In this document: piece by piece, positions 26,569 to 35,577 of the stretch
How the letters are laid out: each line of letters opens with the position of its first letter
Position numbering within the stretch: position 1 is the first letter of the stretch
Assembly (NCBI GenBank): GCA_963783045.1
Contig: CAWAMD010000004.1
Location: 178,440 to 242,439 of the forward strand
Source of the DNA: CAWAMD01 sp963783045
GTDB lineage: Bacteria; Actinomycetota; Nitriliruptoria; Nitriliruptorales; Nitriliruptoraceae
Reading direction: 5' to 3'
DNA length: 64,000 nucleotides
Program-made: the position numbers and the translations under genes
Notes under the pieces: model-generated
Told to the model about the DNA's origin: nothing
Database searches by the model: none
The model's input: only the letters and a program-made list of their open reading frames with translations

Positions 26569-28605
26569 TCAGGCGTCGGCCTTCTTGCGGCTGTGCTGCT
26601 CGAGCAGCCGCTTCGCGATCTGGTCGGGGACCTCCTCGTGGTGGTGGTAGCGCAGGGCCACGCTGCCGCGGCCGCTCGTGAGCGCCCGGAACTCCGCGGC
26701 GAAGGTGGACAGCTCCACCTCCGGCACGTGCGCGTGGATCATCGAGAGGCCACCGCCGACCGCGTCGGTGCCCATGATCCGCCCGCGCCGGCCCGACAGG
26801 TCGCTCATGATGGCGCCGGTGAGGTCGTCGGGAACGGCCACGTCGACCTCCATGACCGGCTCGAGCAGGACCACGTCGGTGGCCGCGAGCGCGTCGCGGA
26901 AGGCCAGGATGCCCGCCATCTGGAAGGCGGCGTCGGACGAGTCGACCGAGTGGAACTTGCCGTCGACGAGCCGGACCTCAACGTCGACGACGGGGAAGCC
27001 GCCGAGCTGTCCCGCCTTCATGGCCTCGCGGATGCCCTTCTCGACCGAGGGGATCCACTGGTTCGGGATGGCCCCGCCGACGATCTTGTCCACGAACGCG
27101 AAGCCCTCCCCGCGCGCGGTGGGCGCCACCTCGATCTGCGCCACGCCGTACTGGCCGTGGCCGCCGGTCTGCTTCACGTGCTTGCCGATGCCCGAGGCGG
27201 CGCCCCGGATCGTCTCGCGGAACGCGACCGGCGCCGACTCGGCGACGACGTGCACGCCGTACTTGCGCTCGAGCCGGCTCGTCGTCACGTCCACGTGCTG
27301 GGGCCCGTAGAAGCCGAGGACGAGCGCGCCGGAGTCGGCGTCGCGGGCGGACGTGATCGACGGATCCTCCTGCATGATCCGCTGCAGCGCCGTCGAGAGC
27401 TTGTCGTCGTCGCTGGCGGAGACGGGGCGGAGCACGACGCGGTGGTAGCCCTCCGGCGGCGAGAAGTCGTCGATCTCGACGGGCTCGGAGGCGTACAGCA
27501 CGTCACCCGTCGCCACGTCGTCGAGCTTGGCGACCGCGACGATGTCGCCGGCCGCACCGCCCTGCACGGGCACCTGCTCCTTGCCGAGAAGGGTGAACAG
27601 GTTGTGGAGCCGCTGGGTGGTGCTCGTCCGCGCGTTCGCGAGGTTGTCGTCCGCCTGGAGGGTGCCGCGAAGGATGCGGAGCACGTTGATCCGGCCGACG
27701 TACTGGTCGGAGAACGTCTTGGCGACGTAGACGGCGGTGTCGCCCTCGAGGCCACCGGCGACGAGCGGCGGCGCGTCCGCCGGCGACGGGCACTCCTCGA
27801 TCAGGAACTGCAGGAGCAGCTCGACGCCGATCCCCTCCTCGGCCGAGCCAACCAGCACCGGGAAGAAGCCGCAGCTGGCGACGCCGTGGGCGAACACCTC
27901 GGCGAGCTCGGCCGCCGAGGGGGTCTCGCCCTCGAGGTAGCGCTCGAGGAGCGCGTCGTCGTTCTCGACGACCGCCTCGACGAGGAACTCGCGGTTGCGC
28001 TCGGCCTGCTCACGGCGGACCTCGGGCACCTCCTCCTCGATGCGCTTGTCCCCGTCGAACTCGACGGCGTTGAAGTGGAGGAGGTCGATGACGCCGGTCA
28101 GCTCGGCGGCGAGGCCGATCGGCATGTGCACCGGCGCGAGCGGCTTGCCGTAGGCCTCGCGCAGGGCGTCGATGTTCGTCTGGTACTCGGCGTGCTCGAG
28201 ATCCAGCTTGTTCAGGAACACCAGCCGGGGCAGGTCACGCTTGGCACACGCGCGCCAGAGCTCCTCGTGCTGCGGCTGGAGGCCGACGGTCGCGTCCACG
28301 ACGAACACGGCCACGTCGGCGGCGGCGATGGCCGGGTACGCGTCCCCGATGGCCTCGGCCGACCCGGGCGCGTCGAGCACGTTGATCTTGTAGCCGTCGA
28401 AGGTGACGGCCGCGACCCCCAGGCCGAGGGAGCGCCCGCGGTCCTGCTCCTCGGGCTCGAAATCGAGGGTCGGCGACCCGTGGGCGTGCCGGTCACGGTT
28501 GCCGGCGACATGCAGCATGGACTCGGCAAGGGTGGACTTGCCGGTCCCCGCATGACCCACGAGCAGGACGTTTCGGATCTTCTCTGTCGGAACGATCGCC
28601 TCCAC
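26569..28605 (-). CDS. EF-G-like translational GTPase (FusA2 type)
   Basis: 678 residues with EF-G domains I-V but lineage-specific G motifs: G1 GHAGTGKST, switch I RGRSLGLGVAA, G3 DAPGSAEA and G4 NKLD. In canonical EF-G G3 reads DTPGH; here the catalytic His is Ser. This matches the FusA2/EF-G2 paralogues, whose role (possibly ribosome hibernation or special translation) is unresolved. GTG start with GAGGGAG upstream. Not the main fusA, which normally sits in the str operon. Confidence 0.88.
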   Translation of the reverse strand: MEAIVPTEKIRNVLLVGHAGTGKSTLAESMLHVAGNRDRHAHGSPTLDFEPEEQDRGRSLGLGVAAVTFDGYKINVLDAPGSAEAIGDAYPAIAAADVAVFVVDATVGLQPQHEELWRACAKRDLPRLVFLNKLDLEHAEYQTNIDALREAYGKPLAPVHMPIGLAAELTGVIDLLHFNAVEFDGDKRIEEEVPEVRREQAERNREFLVEAVVENDDALLERYLEGETPSAAELAEVFAHGVASCGFFPVLVGSAEEGIGVELLLQFLIEECPSPADAPPLVAGGLEGDTAVYVAKTFSDQYVGRINVLRILRGTLQADDNLANARTSTTQRLHNLFTLLGKEQVPVQGGAAGDIVAVAKLDDVATGDVLYASEPVEIDDFSPPEGYHRVVLRPVSASDDDKLSTALQRIMQEDPSITSARDADSGALVLGFYGPQHVDVTTSRLERKYGVHVVAESAPVAFRETIRGAASGIGKHVKQTGGHGQYGVAQIEVAPTARGEGFAFVDKIVGGAIPNQWIPSVEKGIREAMKAGQLGGFPVVDVEVRLVDGKFHSVDSSDAAFQMAGILAFRDALAATDVVLLEPVMEVDVAVPDDLTGAIMSDLSGRRGRIMGTDAVGGGLSMIHAHVPEVELSTFAAEFRALTSGRGSVALRYHHHEEVPDQIAKRLLEQHSRKKADA

Positions 28606-28804
28606 TGCGCTCCCTCACGACCGGGGGACCGACCTGCCGGCCCACTGTCGGCCGAGCGTATGTCCGTGCGCCGGCGAGCGGGAGGGGTGGCGTGGCCCTC
28701 GTCGCAGAATCCGGGCCGTTCAGCGCCCGATTTGGGACCAGCGGGCACGACGGCCGGGCCCATCAGCCCGCGCCGGGCGGGGAGCCCGTCTGCTGCGCGC
28801 CGGA

Positions 28805-30121
28805 TCAGGTCAGCGGGACGTCGCGGCGAACGAGGTCGTCGTAGGTCTCGCGGCGGATGAGCTCGCGGACCGTCCCGTCACGGACGAGCACCGCGGCGGG
28901 ACGTGGCAGCCGGTTGTAGTTCGATGCCATCGACTCGGTGTAGGCGCCGGTCGCGGCCACCACGACGAGGTCGTCGACCGCGAGGTCGCCCGGCAGCGAG
29001 GCGCGCTCGCGGACGAGGTCACCGGACTCGCAGTGCTTGCCGACCACCGTGTATGCGGCGAGCGTGGCGTCGCTCGTGCGGCTGGCGAGGTCGACCTCGT
29101 GCTCCGCCTCGTAGAGGGCGGGACGGATGTTGTCCGACATCCCGCCGTCGACGCTGACGTAGGTGCGCAGCCCCGGCAGCGGCTTGACGGTACCGACCCG
29201 GTAGAGGGTGACCGTCGACTGGCCGACGATGGCGCGGCCCGGCTCGATCGCCAGCTGCGGCACCGGGAAGTCGCGGTTCGTGCACATCGTCTCGACGGCG
29301 TCGAGCACCGACCGGCCCGTCTGGTGGAGGTCCACCGGGTGGTCCTCGTGCGTGTAGCGGATCGCCATGCCGCCGCCGAGGTTGAGCTCGGTGAGCGTGA
29401 CGCCGTGCTCGTCGCGCCAGCGGACGAGCAGGTCGAGCATGACCTCGGCGTTCGCGATGAACGGGTCGATCCCGAAGATCTGCGAGCCGATGTGGGCGTG
29501 GGCGCCGACCACCTCGACCCGGTCGAGGTCCAGCGAGCGGACCAGCGCCTCGTCGGCCAGGCCCAGCGACAGCGTGAAGCCGAACTTCGAGTCGTCGTGC
29601 CCGGTGCGCACGTAGTCGTGGGTGTGGGCGTCGATGCCCGGCGTGATCCGCAGCCAGCATCGGAAGGTGTGGTCGAGCTCGTCACCGACCCGCTGGAGAC
29701 GGTCGAGCTCGTCGAAGCTGTCGACGACGACCCGGCCGACGCCGAGCTCCGCCGCGTCGCGCAGCTCGTCATCGGACTTGTTGTTGCCGTGGAAGACAAT
29801 GCGCTCCATCGGCACCCCGGCGACCCGCGCGGTGTGCAGCTCCCCGCCCGAGGCCACGTCGACCCACAGCCCCTCCTCCGCGACGAGCTGGAGGAGCCCG
29901 ACGGTGCACCAGGCCTTCGAGGCGTAGGCGACGTTCACGCCCGGGAACGCCTCCCGGTACAGGCGGCAGCGGTGGCGCAGGTCGTCCTCGTCGACGACCC
30001 ACAGCGGGGTGCCGTAGCGCTCGGCGAGGGCGACGGTGGACACGCCACCGATCGTGAGCACGCCCTGCGGGTCGCGACGGGCGGTCTCGGGCCAGGGGGT
30101 GGTCGTGGTCATGGTCATCAC
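28805..30121 (-). CDS. lysA: diaminopimelate decarboxylase
   Basis: Last step of lysine synthesis; PLP enzyme. 438 residues: VAYASKAWC (PLP lysine), HGNNKSDDEL, GAHAHIGSQIFG, LNLGGGMAIRY, and CESGDLVRE with the partner-subunit Cys. It follows argS: GTG at 30121 or ATG at 30118 (TGATG with the argS stop) may start it, a one-codon difference. The argS-lysA-hom-thrC order is the actinobacterial norm. Confidence 0.96.
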   Translation of the reverse strand: MMTMTTTTPWPETARRDPQGVLTIGGVSTVALAERYGTPLWVVDEDDLRHRCRLYREAFPGVNVAYASKAWCTVGLLQLVAEEGLWVDVASGGELHTARVAGVPMERIVFHGNNKSDDELRDAAELGVGRVVVDSFDELDRLQRVGDELDHTFRCWLRITPGIDAHTHDYVRTGHDDSKFGFTLSLGLADEALVRSLDLDRVEVVGAHAHIGSQIFGIDPFIANAEVMLDLLVRWRDEHGVTLTELNLGGGMAIRYTHEDHPVDLHQTGRSVLDAVETMCTNRDFPVPQLAIEPGRAIVGQSTVTLYRVGTVKPLPGLRTYVSVDGGMSDNIRPALYEAEHEVDLASRTSDATLAAYTVVGKHCESGDLVRERASLPGDLAVDDLVVVAATGAYTESMASNYNRLPRPAAVLVRDGTVRELIRRETYDDLVRRDVPLT

Positions 30122-31851
30122 ATGCGCTCCGGGGCGGCGACCCGCAGCACACCGAGGGCGTTCGCCAGGACCTGCTTGGCAGCGACCGCCAACCAGTAGC
30201 GGGCCCGGCCGAGCGACTCGTCGTCCACGAGGACCCGGCAGTCGGTGTAGAAGCGGTGGAAGGCGGCGGCGAGCTCCTCCGCGTAGCGGGTGACCCGCTG
30301 GGTGGCGCGCAGCTCGGCGGCGTCGGCGATCACCTCGGGCAGCTCGGCCATCCGTCGCAGCAGCTCGGTCTCCGCCTCGGCGGTCAGTCGGGTCAGGTCC
30401 GTCTCCGCGAGCTGGCCGTGGTCGAAGCCGCGCTCGTCGGCGGTGCGGATGAGCGACGCGATGCGCGCGTGGGCGTACTGGACGTAGTAGACAGGGTTCT
30501 CCATCGACTGCTTGACGACCTCGTCGAGGTCGAAGTCGACGGCGGTGTCGAGACTCTGGCGCAGGAAGTGGTAGCGGGTCACGTCGACGCCGACCTCGTC
30601 GACCACCTCGTCGAGGGTCACGATCTCGCCCGACCGCTTCGAGAGCCGGACGGGCTCGCCGGCCCGCAGCAGGTTCACGAGCTGGCCGATCCGGACCTCG
30701 ATCTTGTCAGCCGGGATTCCGAGGGCCTGCGCCACGGCCTGGAGCCGGGCGACGTAGCCGTGATGGTCGGCACCGAGGAGGTAGATGAGCCGGCTGTAGC
30801 CCCGCCGCCACTTGTCCAGCATGTAGGCGCAGTCAGCGGCGAAGTAGGTCGGGCGCCCGTCGGAGCGTACGAGCACGCGGTCCTTGTCGTCCCCGAAGTC
30901 GGTGGTTCGCAGGAACAGGGCCCCGTCGGCCTCCTCGGTGTGCCCGCCGGCGCGCAGGGTGTCGAGCGCCTCGTCGATCTCGTTGCGCTCGTGGAGCGTG
31001 CGCTCGGAGAACCACACGTCGAAGTCCACGCCCATCCGGTGGAGCACGTCGGCGATGCGATCGCGCATCGCCCGGACGGCGAGCTCGCCCACCTTCGACG
31101 CCAGGCCCGGGTCCACGTCGGCGGCCTCGGTGTCCAGATCGTGGGGTCCGTCGGCGGCGCGGACCGGGAGCTCGGCGGTCTCGTACGGGTCCGCGACGAA
31201 GAAGTCGTCGCCGAGCTCGGTCCGCAGCTGCTCGGCGATGTCGGCGATGTAGGCGCCCTTGTAGTGGTCGTCGCCGAGGGGCTCGCCGCGTGCGGTCAGC
31301 AGCACGGACTCGCCGAAGCGACGGACCTGCTCACCCGCGTCGTTCACGTAGTACTCGCGCACGACTCGGTGGCCGTCGGCCTCGATGAGCGCGGCGATGG
31401 CGTCGCCGGTGGCCGCCCACCGGCCGTTGCCGACGTGCAGCGGCCCGGTCGGGTTGGCCGAGACGAACTCGACGTTCACGTACTCCCGCTCCTCGCCCTC
31501 GCGGGTGTGGCTGCCGTAGGCGCCACCGGCGTCCACGATGCGGCGCACGAGGTCCTCGAAGTAGGCGTGGGCGAAGCGGAAGTTGATGAAGCCGGGACCG
31601 GCGACCTCGACGGCCGCCACGGCCGGAGGCAGCTCGAGGTTGTCGACGATGGTCTGGGCGATCTCGCGCGGCGGACGCTTCGCCGGCTTGGCCAGGCGCA
31701 GGGCGATGGTGGACGCCCAGTCACCGTGTTCGACCTGGCGCGGCCGCTCGAAGGCGACGTCCCCGGCCGGCAGGTCGGCGGCAGCCAGGGCCTGCTTGAC
31801 GCGGGTGGCGAGGTCGGCCAGCGTCGGATCGAGGGTTTCGGGATCGGCCAT
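30118..31851 (-). CDS. argS: arginyl-tRNA synthetase
   Basis: Class I synthetase, 577 residues from MADPETLDP. N-terminal Add1 domain, HIGH-type motif in SANPTGPLHVGN, a KMSKS-type loop degraded to RLSKRSGE, and the C-terminal anticodon-binding DALR domain (QYAHARIASLIR). The ATG at 31851 is chosen because sequence upstream is Arg/Pro-rich non-homologous reading frame. Couples to lysA. Confidence 0.96.
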   Translation of the reverse strand: MADPETLDPTLADLATRVKQALAAADLPAGDVAFERPRQVEHGDWASTIALRLAKPAKRPPREIAQTIVDNLELPPAVAAVEVAGPGFINFRFAHAYFEDLVRRIVDAGGAYGSHTREGEEREYVNVEFVSANPTGPLHVGNGRWAATGDAIAALIEADGHRVVREYYVNDAGEQVRRFGESVLLTARGEPLGDDHYKGAYIADIAEQLRTELGDDFFVADPYETAELPVRAADGPHDLDTEAADVDPGLASKVGELAVRAMRDRIADVLHRMGVDFDVWFSERTLHERNEIDEALDTLRAGGHTEEADGALFLRTTDFGDDKDRVLVRSDGRPTYFAADCAYMLDKWRRGYSRLIYLLGADHHGYVARLQAVAQALGIPADKIEVRIGQLVNLLRAGEPVRLSKRSGEIVTLDEVVDEVGVDVTRYHFLRQSLDTAVDFDLDEVVKQSMENPVYYVQYAHARIASLIRTADERGFDHGQLAETDLTRLTAEAETELLRRMAELPEVIADAAELRATQRVTRYAEELAAAFHRFYTDCRVLVDDESLGRARYWLAVAAKQVLANALGVLRVAAPERM

Positions 31852-31940
31852 GAGCGGATTTCCGTCGGGGGGAGCCGGATACGAGCATGCCGAGGGTAGG
31901 GGTCGCCCCCACAGCGACGGAAACCGTCCGCGGCGAGCCG

Positions 31941-32312
31941 TCAGGCGGTCAGCCGGGCCACCAGGTCGAGGAGCTCCATGGGGTCGAAGGGCTTCGTGAC
32001 GTACTCGTTCGCGCCAAGGCTCGCGCCGCGCACGACGTCGGCGTCCTGGGCCCGGGCGGAGAGGAAGATGACCGGCACGTGAGCGAGGTCGGGATCCTCC
32101 CGCAGCTCGCGACACACCTGCCAGCCGTCCTTCTTCGGCATCATGACGTCGAGGAGGATGAGGTCCGGATGCTCGGCACGGGCGACCGCGAGCGCCTCCT
32201 CGCCGTCACCGGCGAGCACGACGTCGTAGCCCTCCATCTCCAGGTTGACCTGGAGGAGTCGCTGGATGGTCGGGTCGTCGTCGACCGCGAGGACCTTCAC
32301 GCCGGCCGTCAC
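31941..32312 (-). CDS. single-domain response regulator (CheY-like)
   Basis: 123 residues, receiver only: acidic triad D11-D13, phospho-acceptor Asp55 in LILLDVMMP, switch Ser/Thr in IFLSARAQ and the conserved Lys in YVTKPFDP. No output domain, so it signals by protein contact. GTG start with GGAGGAGG upstream. No kinase is adjacent; the orphan sits between the tRNA gene and argS. Confidence 0.92.
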   Translation of the reverse strand: MTAGVKVLAVDDDPTIQRLLQVNLEMEGYDVVLAGDGEEALAVARAEHPDLILLDVMMPKKDGWQVCRELREDPDLAHVPVIFLSARAQDADVVRGASLGANEYVTKPFDPMELLDLVARLTA

Positions 32313-32395
32313 CCTCCGCCTCCTCCGCGTCGATGGGCGCCCACGCTACCGCGCGGGGCCGCGGCGGTGGGTGCACCCGACAAGGCCCTCGCCGG

Positions 32396-32424
32396 TTCGA
32401 CCCGTCCGAGGTGCGTGGTACCGT
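32396..32424 (+). promoter_or_regulatory. promoter of the tRNA-Arg gene
   Basis: TTCGAC (32396-32401) and TACCGT (32419-32424) are separated by exactly 17 nt, and the mature tRNA starts 48 nt after the -10. This is one of the two best sigma-A-like matches in the window. Confidence 0.6.
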
Positions 32425-32471
32425 GTGCAGCCGTCCGGGGCGCCGGCCTGACCGGCCGCGCCGGCGATCTC

Positions 32472-32543
32472 GCCCCCGTAGCTCAGTGGATAGAGCAGTG
32501 GCCTCCGGAGCCACGTGCGTAGGTTCGATTCCTACCGGGGGTA
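32472..32543 (+). tRNA. tRNA-Arg (anticodon CCG)
   Basis: Folds as a full cloverleaf: acceptor GCCCCCG/CGGGGGT with a G1-U72 wobble, D stem GCTC/GAGC, anticodon stem GTGGC/GCCAC with loop CTCCGGA (CCG), and T arm GTAGG-TTCGATT-CCTAC. Discriminator A; CCA is not encoded. It decodes CGG, one of the most used codons at this GC content. Confidence 0.95.
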
Positions 32544-32747
32544 CTCCATCTCGCGCGCCCCTCGGCGCCGCGCGCTCGTGCGGCACAACTCGGGCCGTTC
32601 ACCCAACATGCTGGACGTTTCGCCCGACCTTCGCCGACCGCGATCGTCCGTGAAGAAAGGTCGCCCCCGCGAACGGACGGCTGCGCCTCGCGGACGGGCG
32701 GGGCCGGCTCCCTACGGTCGAATCAACGATCTGCAGGAGGGCCTGAT

Positions 32748-33044
32748 TTGACGAACAAGAGCCACACGACCACGAACCACGACACGATCCGGGCCTGGGC
32801 CGAGACCCACGACGCGGTCCCGGCGACGGCCCGCGGCACGCAGTCCGACGGCGAAGCGGGGGTGCTCACCCTCGACATGGTCGGGTACGGCGCCGACGAG
32901 GTGCAGCTCGAGCACATCAGCTGGGACATGTGGTTCGACAAGTTCGACGACGCGAACCTGGCCTTCCTCTACCAGGAGGAGAAGACATCCGGTAGCGACA
33001 GCACCTTCTTCAAGCTCGTCAGTCGCGACAGCGTGGACGCCTGA
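32748..33044 (+). CDS. small acidic protein of the family often mislabelled '1,4-alpha-glucan branching enzyme'
   Basis: 98 residues. The pattern HDTIRAWAETH...PATARGT...LTLDMVGYG...LEHISWDMWFDKFDDANLAFLYQEEK...FFKLVSRD matches a widespread ~90-residue bacterial protein with no established function; the branching-enzyme name in databases has no catalytic basis. Starts at TTG (32748), preceded 8 nt upstream by GCAGGAGGG, which decides this rare start. A TACGGT -10-like box lies near 32713. Confidence 0.8.
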   Translation: MTNKSHTTTNHDTIRAWAETHDAVPATARGTQSDGEAGVLTLDMVGYGADEVQLEHISWDMWFDKFDDANLAFLYQEEKTSGSDSTFFKLVSRDSVDA

Positions 33045-33210
33045 GAGCTCGCAGCGTCAGCGGTAGGCCATGCCGTCGGCGGCGTCCGCAGGACACGGGG
33101 TGCCCGCTCCGCGGAGAGGGTGCACAGGTCCTCCCACTCCCCGACGGTGATGGGCAAGGATCCCCCCTCACGAACGACGGGAACCGGCTCCCGTGCGCTC
33201 GGACGGCGGG

Positions 33211-35307
33211 TCAGACTCCCTGATCGGGAGGCTCGCCCGGCGCCGTCAGCAGCTGCTCCACGCTCTCCGCGTGATCGGGGCCGGTGAGGACCACGACCTC
33301 GTCGCCCGGCTCGATGACCGTCCGGCCGTCGGGCAGCAGGACCTGCCCCCCTCGGCGGATGCTCGTGAGGATCGTCCGTGGCGGCCAGGCGACGTCCGAG
33401 ACGCACTTGCCGGCTGCGTAGGCGTCGGGCTGGACGACGAGCTCGCTGAAGTGGACCCCGACGAGGTCGCGCAGCTTCGACCGCTCCTCGCGCTGCTGAC
33501 GAGCGACACCCCGCTGCACGGCCCGCTGGTAGGCGTGCATGACGTCGCTGCGCCGCAGGAGACCGACGAGCCGCGAATGGTCCTCCTCGGCCACGACGGG
33601 CAGCCGCCCCACGTCGTACGCCGCCATGTGGTGCAGCGCGCGGTACACCGGGGCGCTCGGGGTCGTCGTGAGCGGGTCACGGGTCGCCACGTCCGCCGCC
33701 AGCAGCTGCGCCCTGCCTTCGGTGGTCGTCTGCGTCCGCTCGGCATGGGTGAGGTCGGAGACGGTGATCACGCCCACGAGCCGATCGCCCTCGACGACCG
33801 GGAAGCCGTGGTGGCGTGTGCGTTCGAAGGTCGCCCGCACCTCCGGCAGCGGCATGTCCGCCGGCACCGTGTCCGGGTCGGTGGTCATGACCTCACCGAC
33901 GGTGACGGTCTGCATCACGTCGATGTCGTCGGGTTCCTCGTAGGTGATGCCCGCACGCCGCAGCGGCGCGGTGTACAGGCCGTCCGGCAGCACCCGGTCG
34001 GCGAGGAAGGTGGCCAGCCCGGCGGCCAGCATGAGCGGCAGCACGAGCCCGTAGTCACCGGTCAGCTCGAACACGATGAGGATGGCGGTCAGCGGCGTCC
34101 TCGCCGCCGCCGCGAACACCGCCGCCATGCCGACGAGGGCGAACGCCCCGGGCGAGATGCCCGCGCCGGGAAGCACGACCTGGAGGAGGTGGCCGACCGC
34201 ACCGCCGAGCGCCGCGCCGGTGAACAGGGTGGGCATCAGCGACCCGACCGCGTTGCCGCTACCGACCGACGCGATGGTCGCCACGAGCTTGGCGACGAGC
34301 AGGAAGCCGAGCAGCGCGGCCGCGCTCGCCCCGTGCCCGAAGCCGCCCTGCACCATCGTGCGGATGGGCTCGCGCACGCCGAAGATCGGTGGCAGCTGGT
34401 GGCCGGTGCCGAGCACCTCCGGTGCGGCGAGCGCGATCAGCCCGACGATGAGGCCGCCGAGGGCCAGCCGCAGCGGCAGCCACAGCTTCAGCTTGCGGAA
34501 GGCCCGCTCGGCGAGGTGCTCGCCCTCGATGAACACCACGCCGACCGCCACCGCGAGCAGCCCGATGGCGGCGTAGCCGATGAGCTCGCGCGGGTCGTGG
34601 AGCTCGTAGCCGCGGCCGGGCTGGAAGACGATCTCCGGGCCGATGAGCTCGCGCGCCGTCACCGAGGCGGCGACCGAGGCGAGCACGACGACCTGGAGGG
34701 AGCGCGCCTTGAGCTTGCCGAGGAACAGCTCGATGGCGAACAGCATGCCGCCGATCGGCGCGTTGAAGGACGCCCCGATCCCGGCGCCGGCACCGGCCGC
34801 GACGAGCGTGCGCATCCGATCCTCGTCGACGGCGAAGAGCCGGCCGATGAGCGACCCGATGGCGCCGCCACCGAGCACGATCGGAGCCTCGCGGCCACCC
34901 GAACCACCGCTGCCGAGCGCGATGCTCGACTCCGCCAGCATGGCGAACGGCACCCGCCCGCGGAAGCGACCGCCGCGAAGGGCGATGGTCCGCATCACCT
35001 CGACGATCCCACCGCCGCTCGGCTCCGAGGCGAGATACATCACCAGGAGCCCGACGACGAACGCACCGACGGTCGGAGCGAGCAGCGTGCGCAGGAGGCT
35101 CGGATGGGAGCCGAAGGCGACGACCTGCACGATCCGCAGCAGCCCGACGAGCGCCGCGGCGAGCAGCCCGGTGGCGAGACCGATCAGCCCACCGAGGCCG
35201 AGCAGCACCGACTCGCTGTTCGCGTGCGGCACGAGACGCGCGCGGACACGCTTCGCCCACAGGGCGAACGAGGCCCGGGAGGCGGGGTCGGAAACAGGGG
35301 CGGTCAT
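33211..35307 (-). CDS. CLC-family chloride transporter with CBS pair and TrkA-C-like domain
   Basis: 698 residues. Membrane core (about 30-440) has the anion-filter loops GSGGSGGREAPIVLGGG and FNAPIGGMLFAIEL, with gating Glu140. The internal 'proton' glutamate of E. coli ClC (E203) is Leu194 here. Next come two CBS motifs (about 455-570: VMTTDPDTVPAD and VGLLRRSDVMHAY) and a C-terminal TrkA-C/RCK-type domain (GQVLLPDGRTVIEPGDEVVVLTG in outline). Convergent with the small acidic gene, divergent from cbs. Channel or exchanger cannot be decided. Confidence 0.92.
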   Translation of the reverse strand: MTAPVSDPASRASFALWAKRVRARLVPHANSESVLLGLGGLIGLATGLLAAALVGLLRIVQVVAFGSHPSLLRTLLAPTVGAFVVGLLVMYLASEPSGGGIVEVMRTIALRGGRFRGRVPFAMLAESSIALGSGGSGGREAPIVLGGGAIGSLIGRLFAVDEDRMRTLVAAGAGAGIGASFNAPIGGMLFAIELFLGKLKARSLQVVVLASVAASVTARELIGPEIVFQPGRGYELHDPRELIGYAAIGLLAVAVGVVFIEGEHLAERAFRKLKLWLPLRLALGGLIVGLIALAAPEVLGTGHQLPPIFGVREPIRTMVQGGFGHGASAAALLGFLLVAKLVATIASVGSGNAVGSLMPTLFTGAALGGAVGHLLQVVLPGAGISPGAFALVGMAAVFAAAARTPLTAILIVFELTGDYGLVLPLMLAAGLATFLADRVLPDGLYTAPLRRAGITYEEPDDIDVMQTVTVGEVMTTDPDTVPADMPLPEVRATFERTRHHGFPVVEGDRLVGVITVSDLTHAERTQTTTEGRAQLLAADVATRDPLTTTPSAPVYRALHHMAAYDVGRLPVVAEEDHSRLVGLLRRSDVMHAYQRAVQRGVARQQREERSKLRDLVGVHFSELVVQPDAYAAGKCVSDVAWPPRTILTSIRRGGQVLLPDGRTVIEPGDEVVVLTGPDHAESVEQLLTAPGEPPDQGV

Positions 35308-35577
35308 GCGGCTCGACGTTTCTCAGCTCAGGGTGGTGTCGGGCGGCTGCCCACGGCAGAGCAGTCGTCGAAGCGCGGGGGGATCCACGCGGAGGCGCAG
35401 CCCCACGTGGACAGCAGCAAGCGGCGCCGGGTGGGCGCCGCCGGAGCGTCTCGCGCAGGTCTGCGGTGAGGGGCAGCGTAGCGGCCGACGGGATCGTACG
35501 GTCAGCACCGCCGCCCGACGGCGATACGGCACGACGCCAGTAGGCTCGGCGGCACCGATCACGGCGGGAGGCACACG

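Noticed and set aside
35308..35577. Possible SAM riboswitch upstream of cbs-metB
   Set aside because: None of the conserved SAM-I/IV core sequences could be found; only the divergent promoter region is supported.
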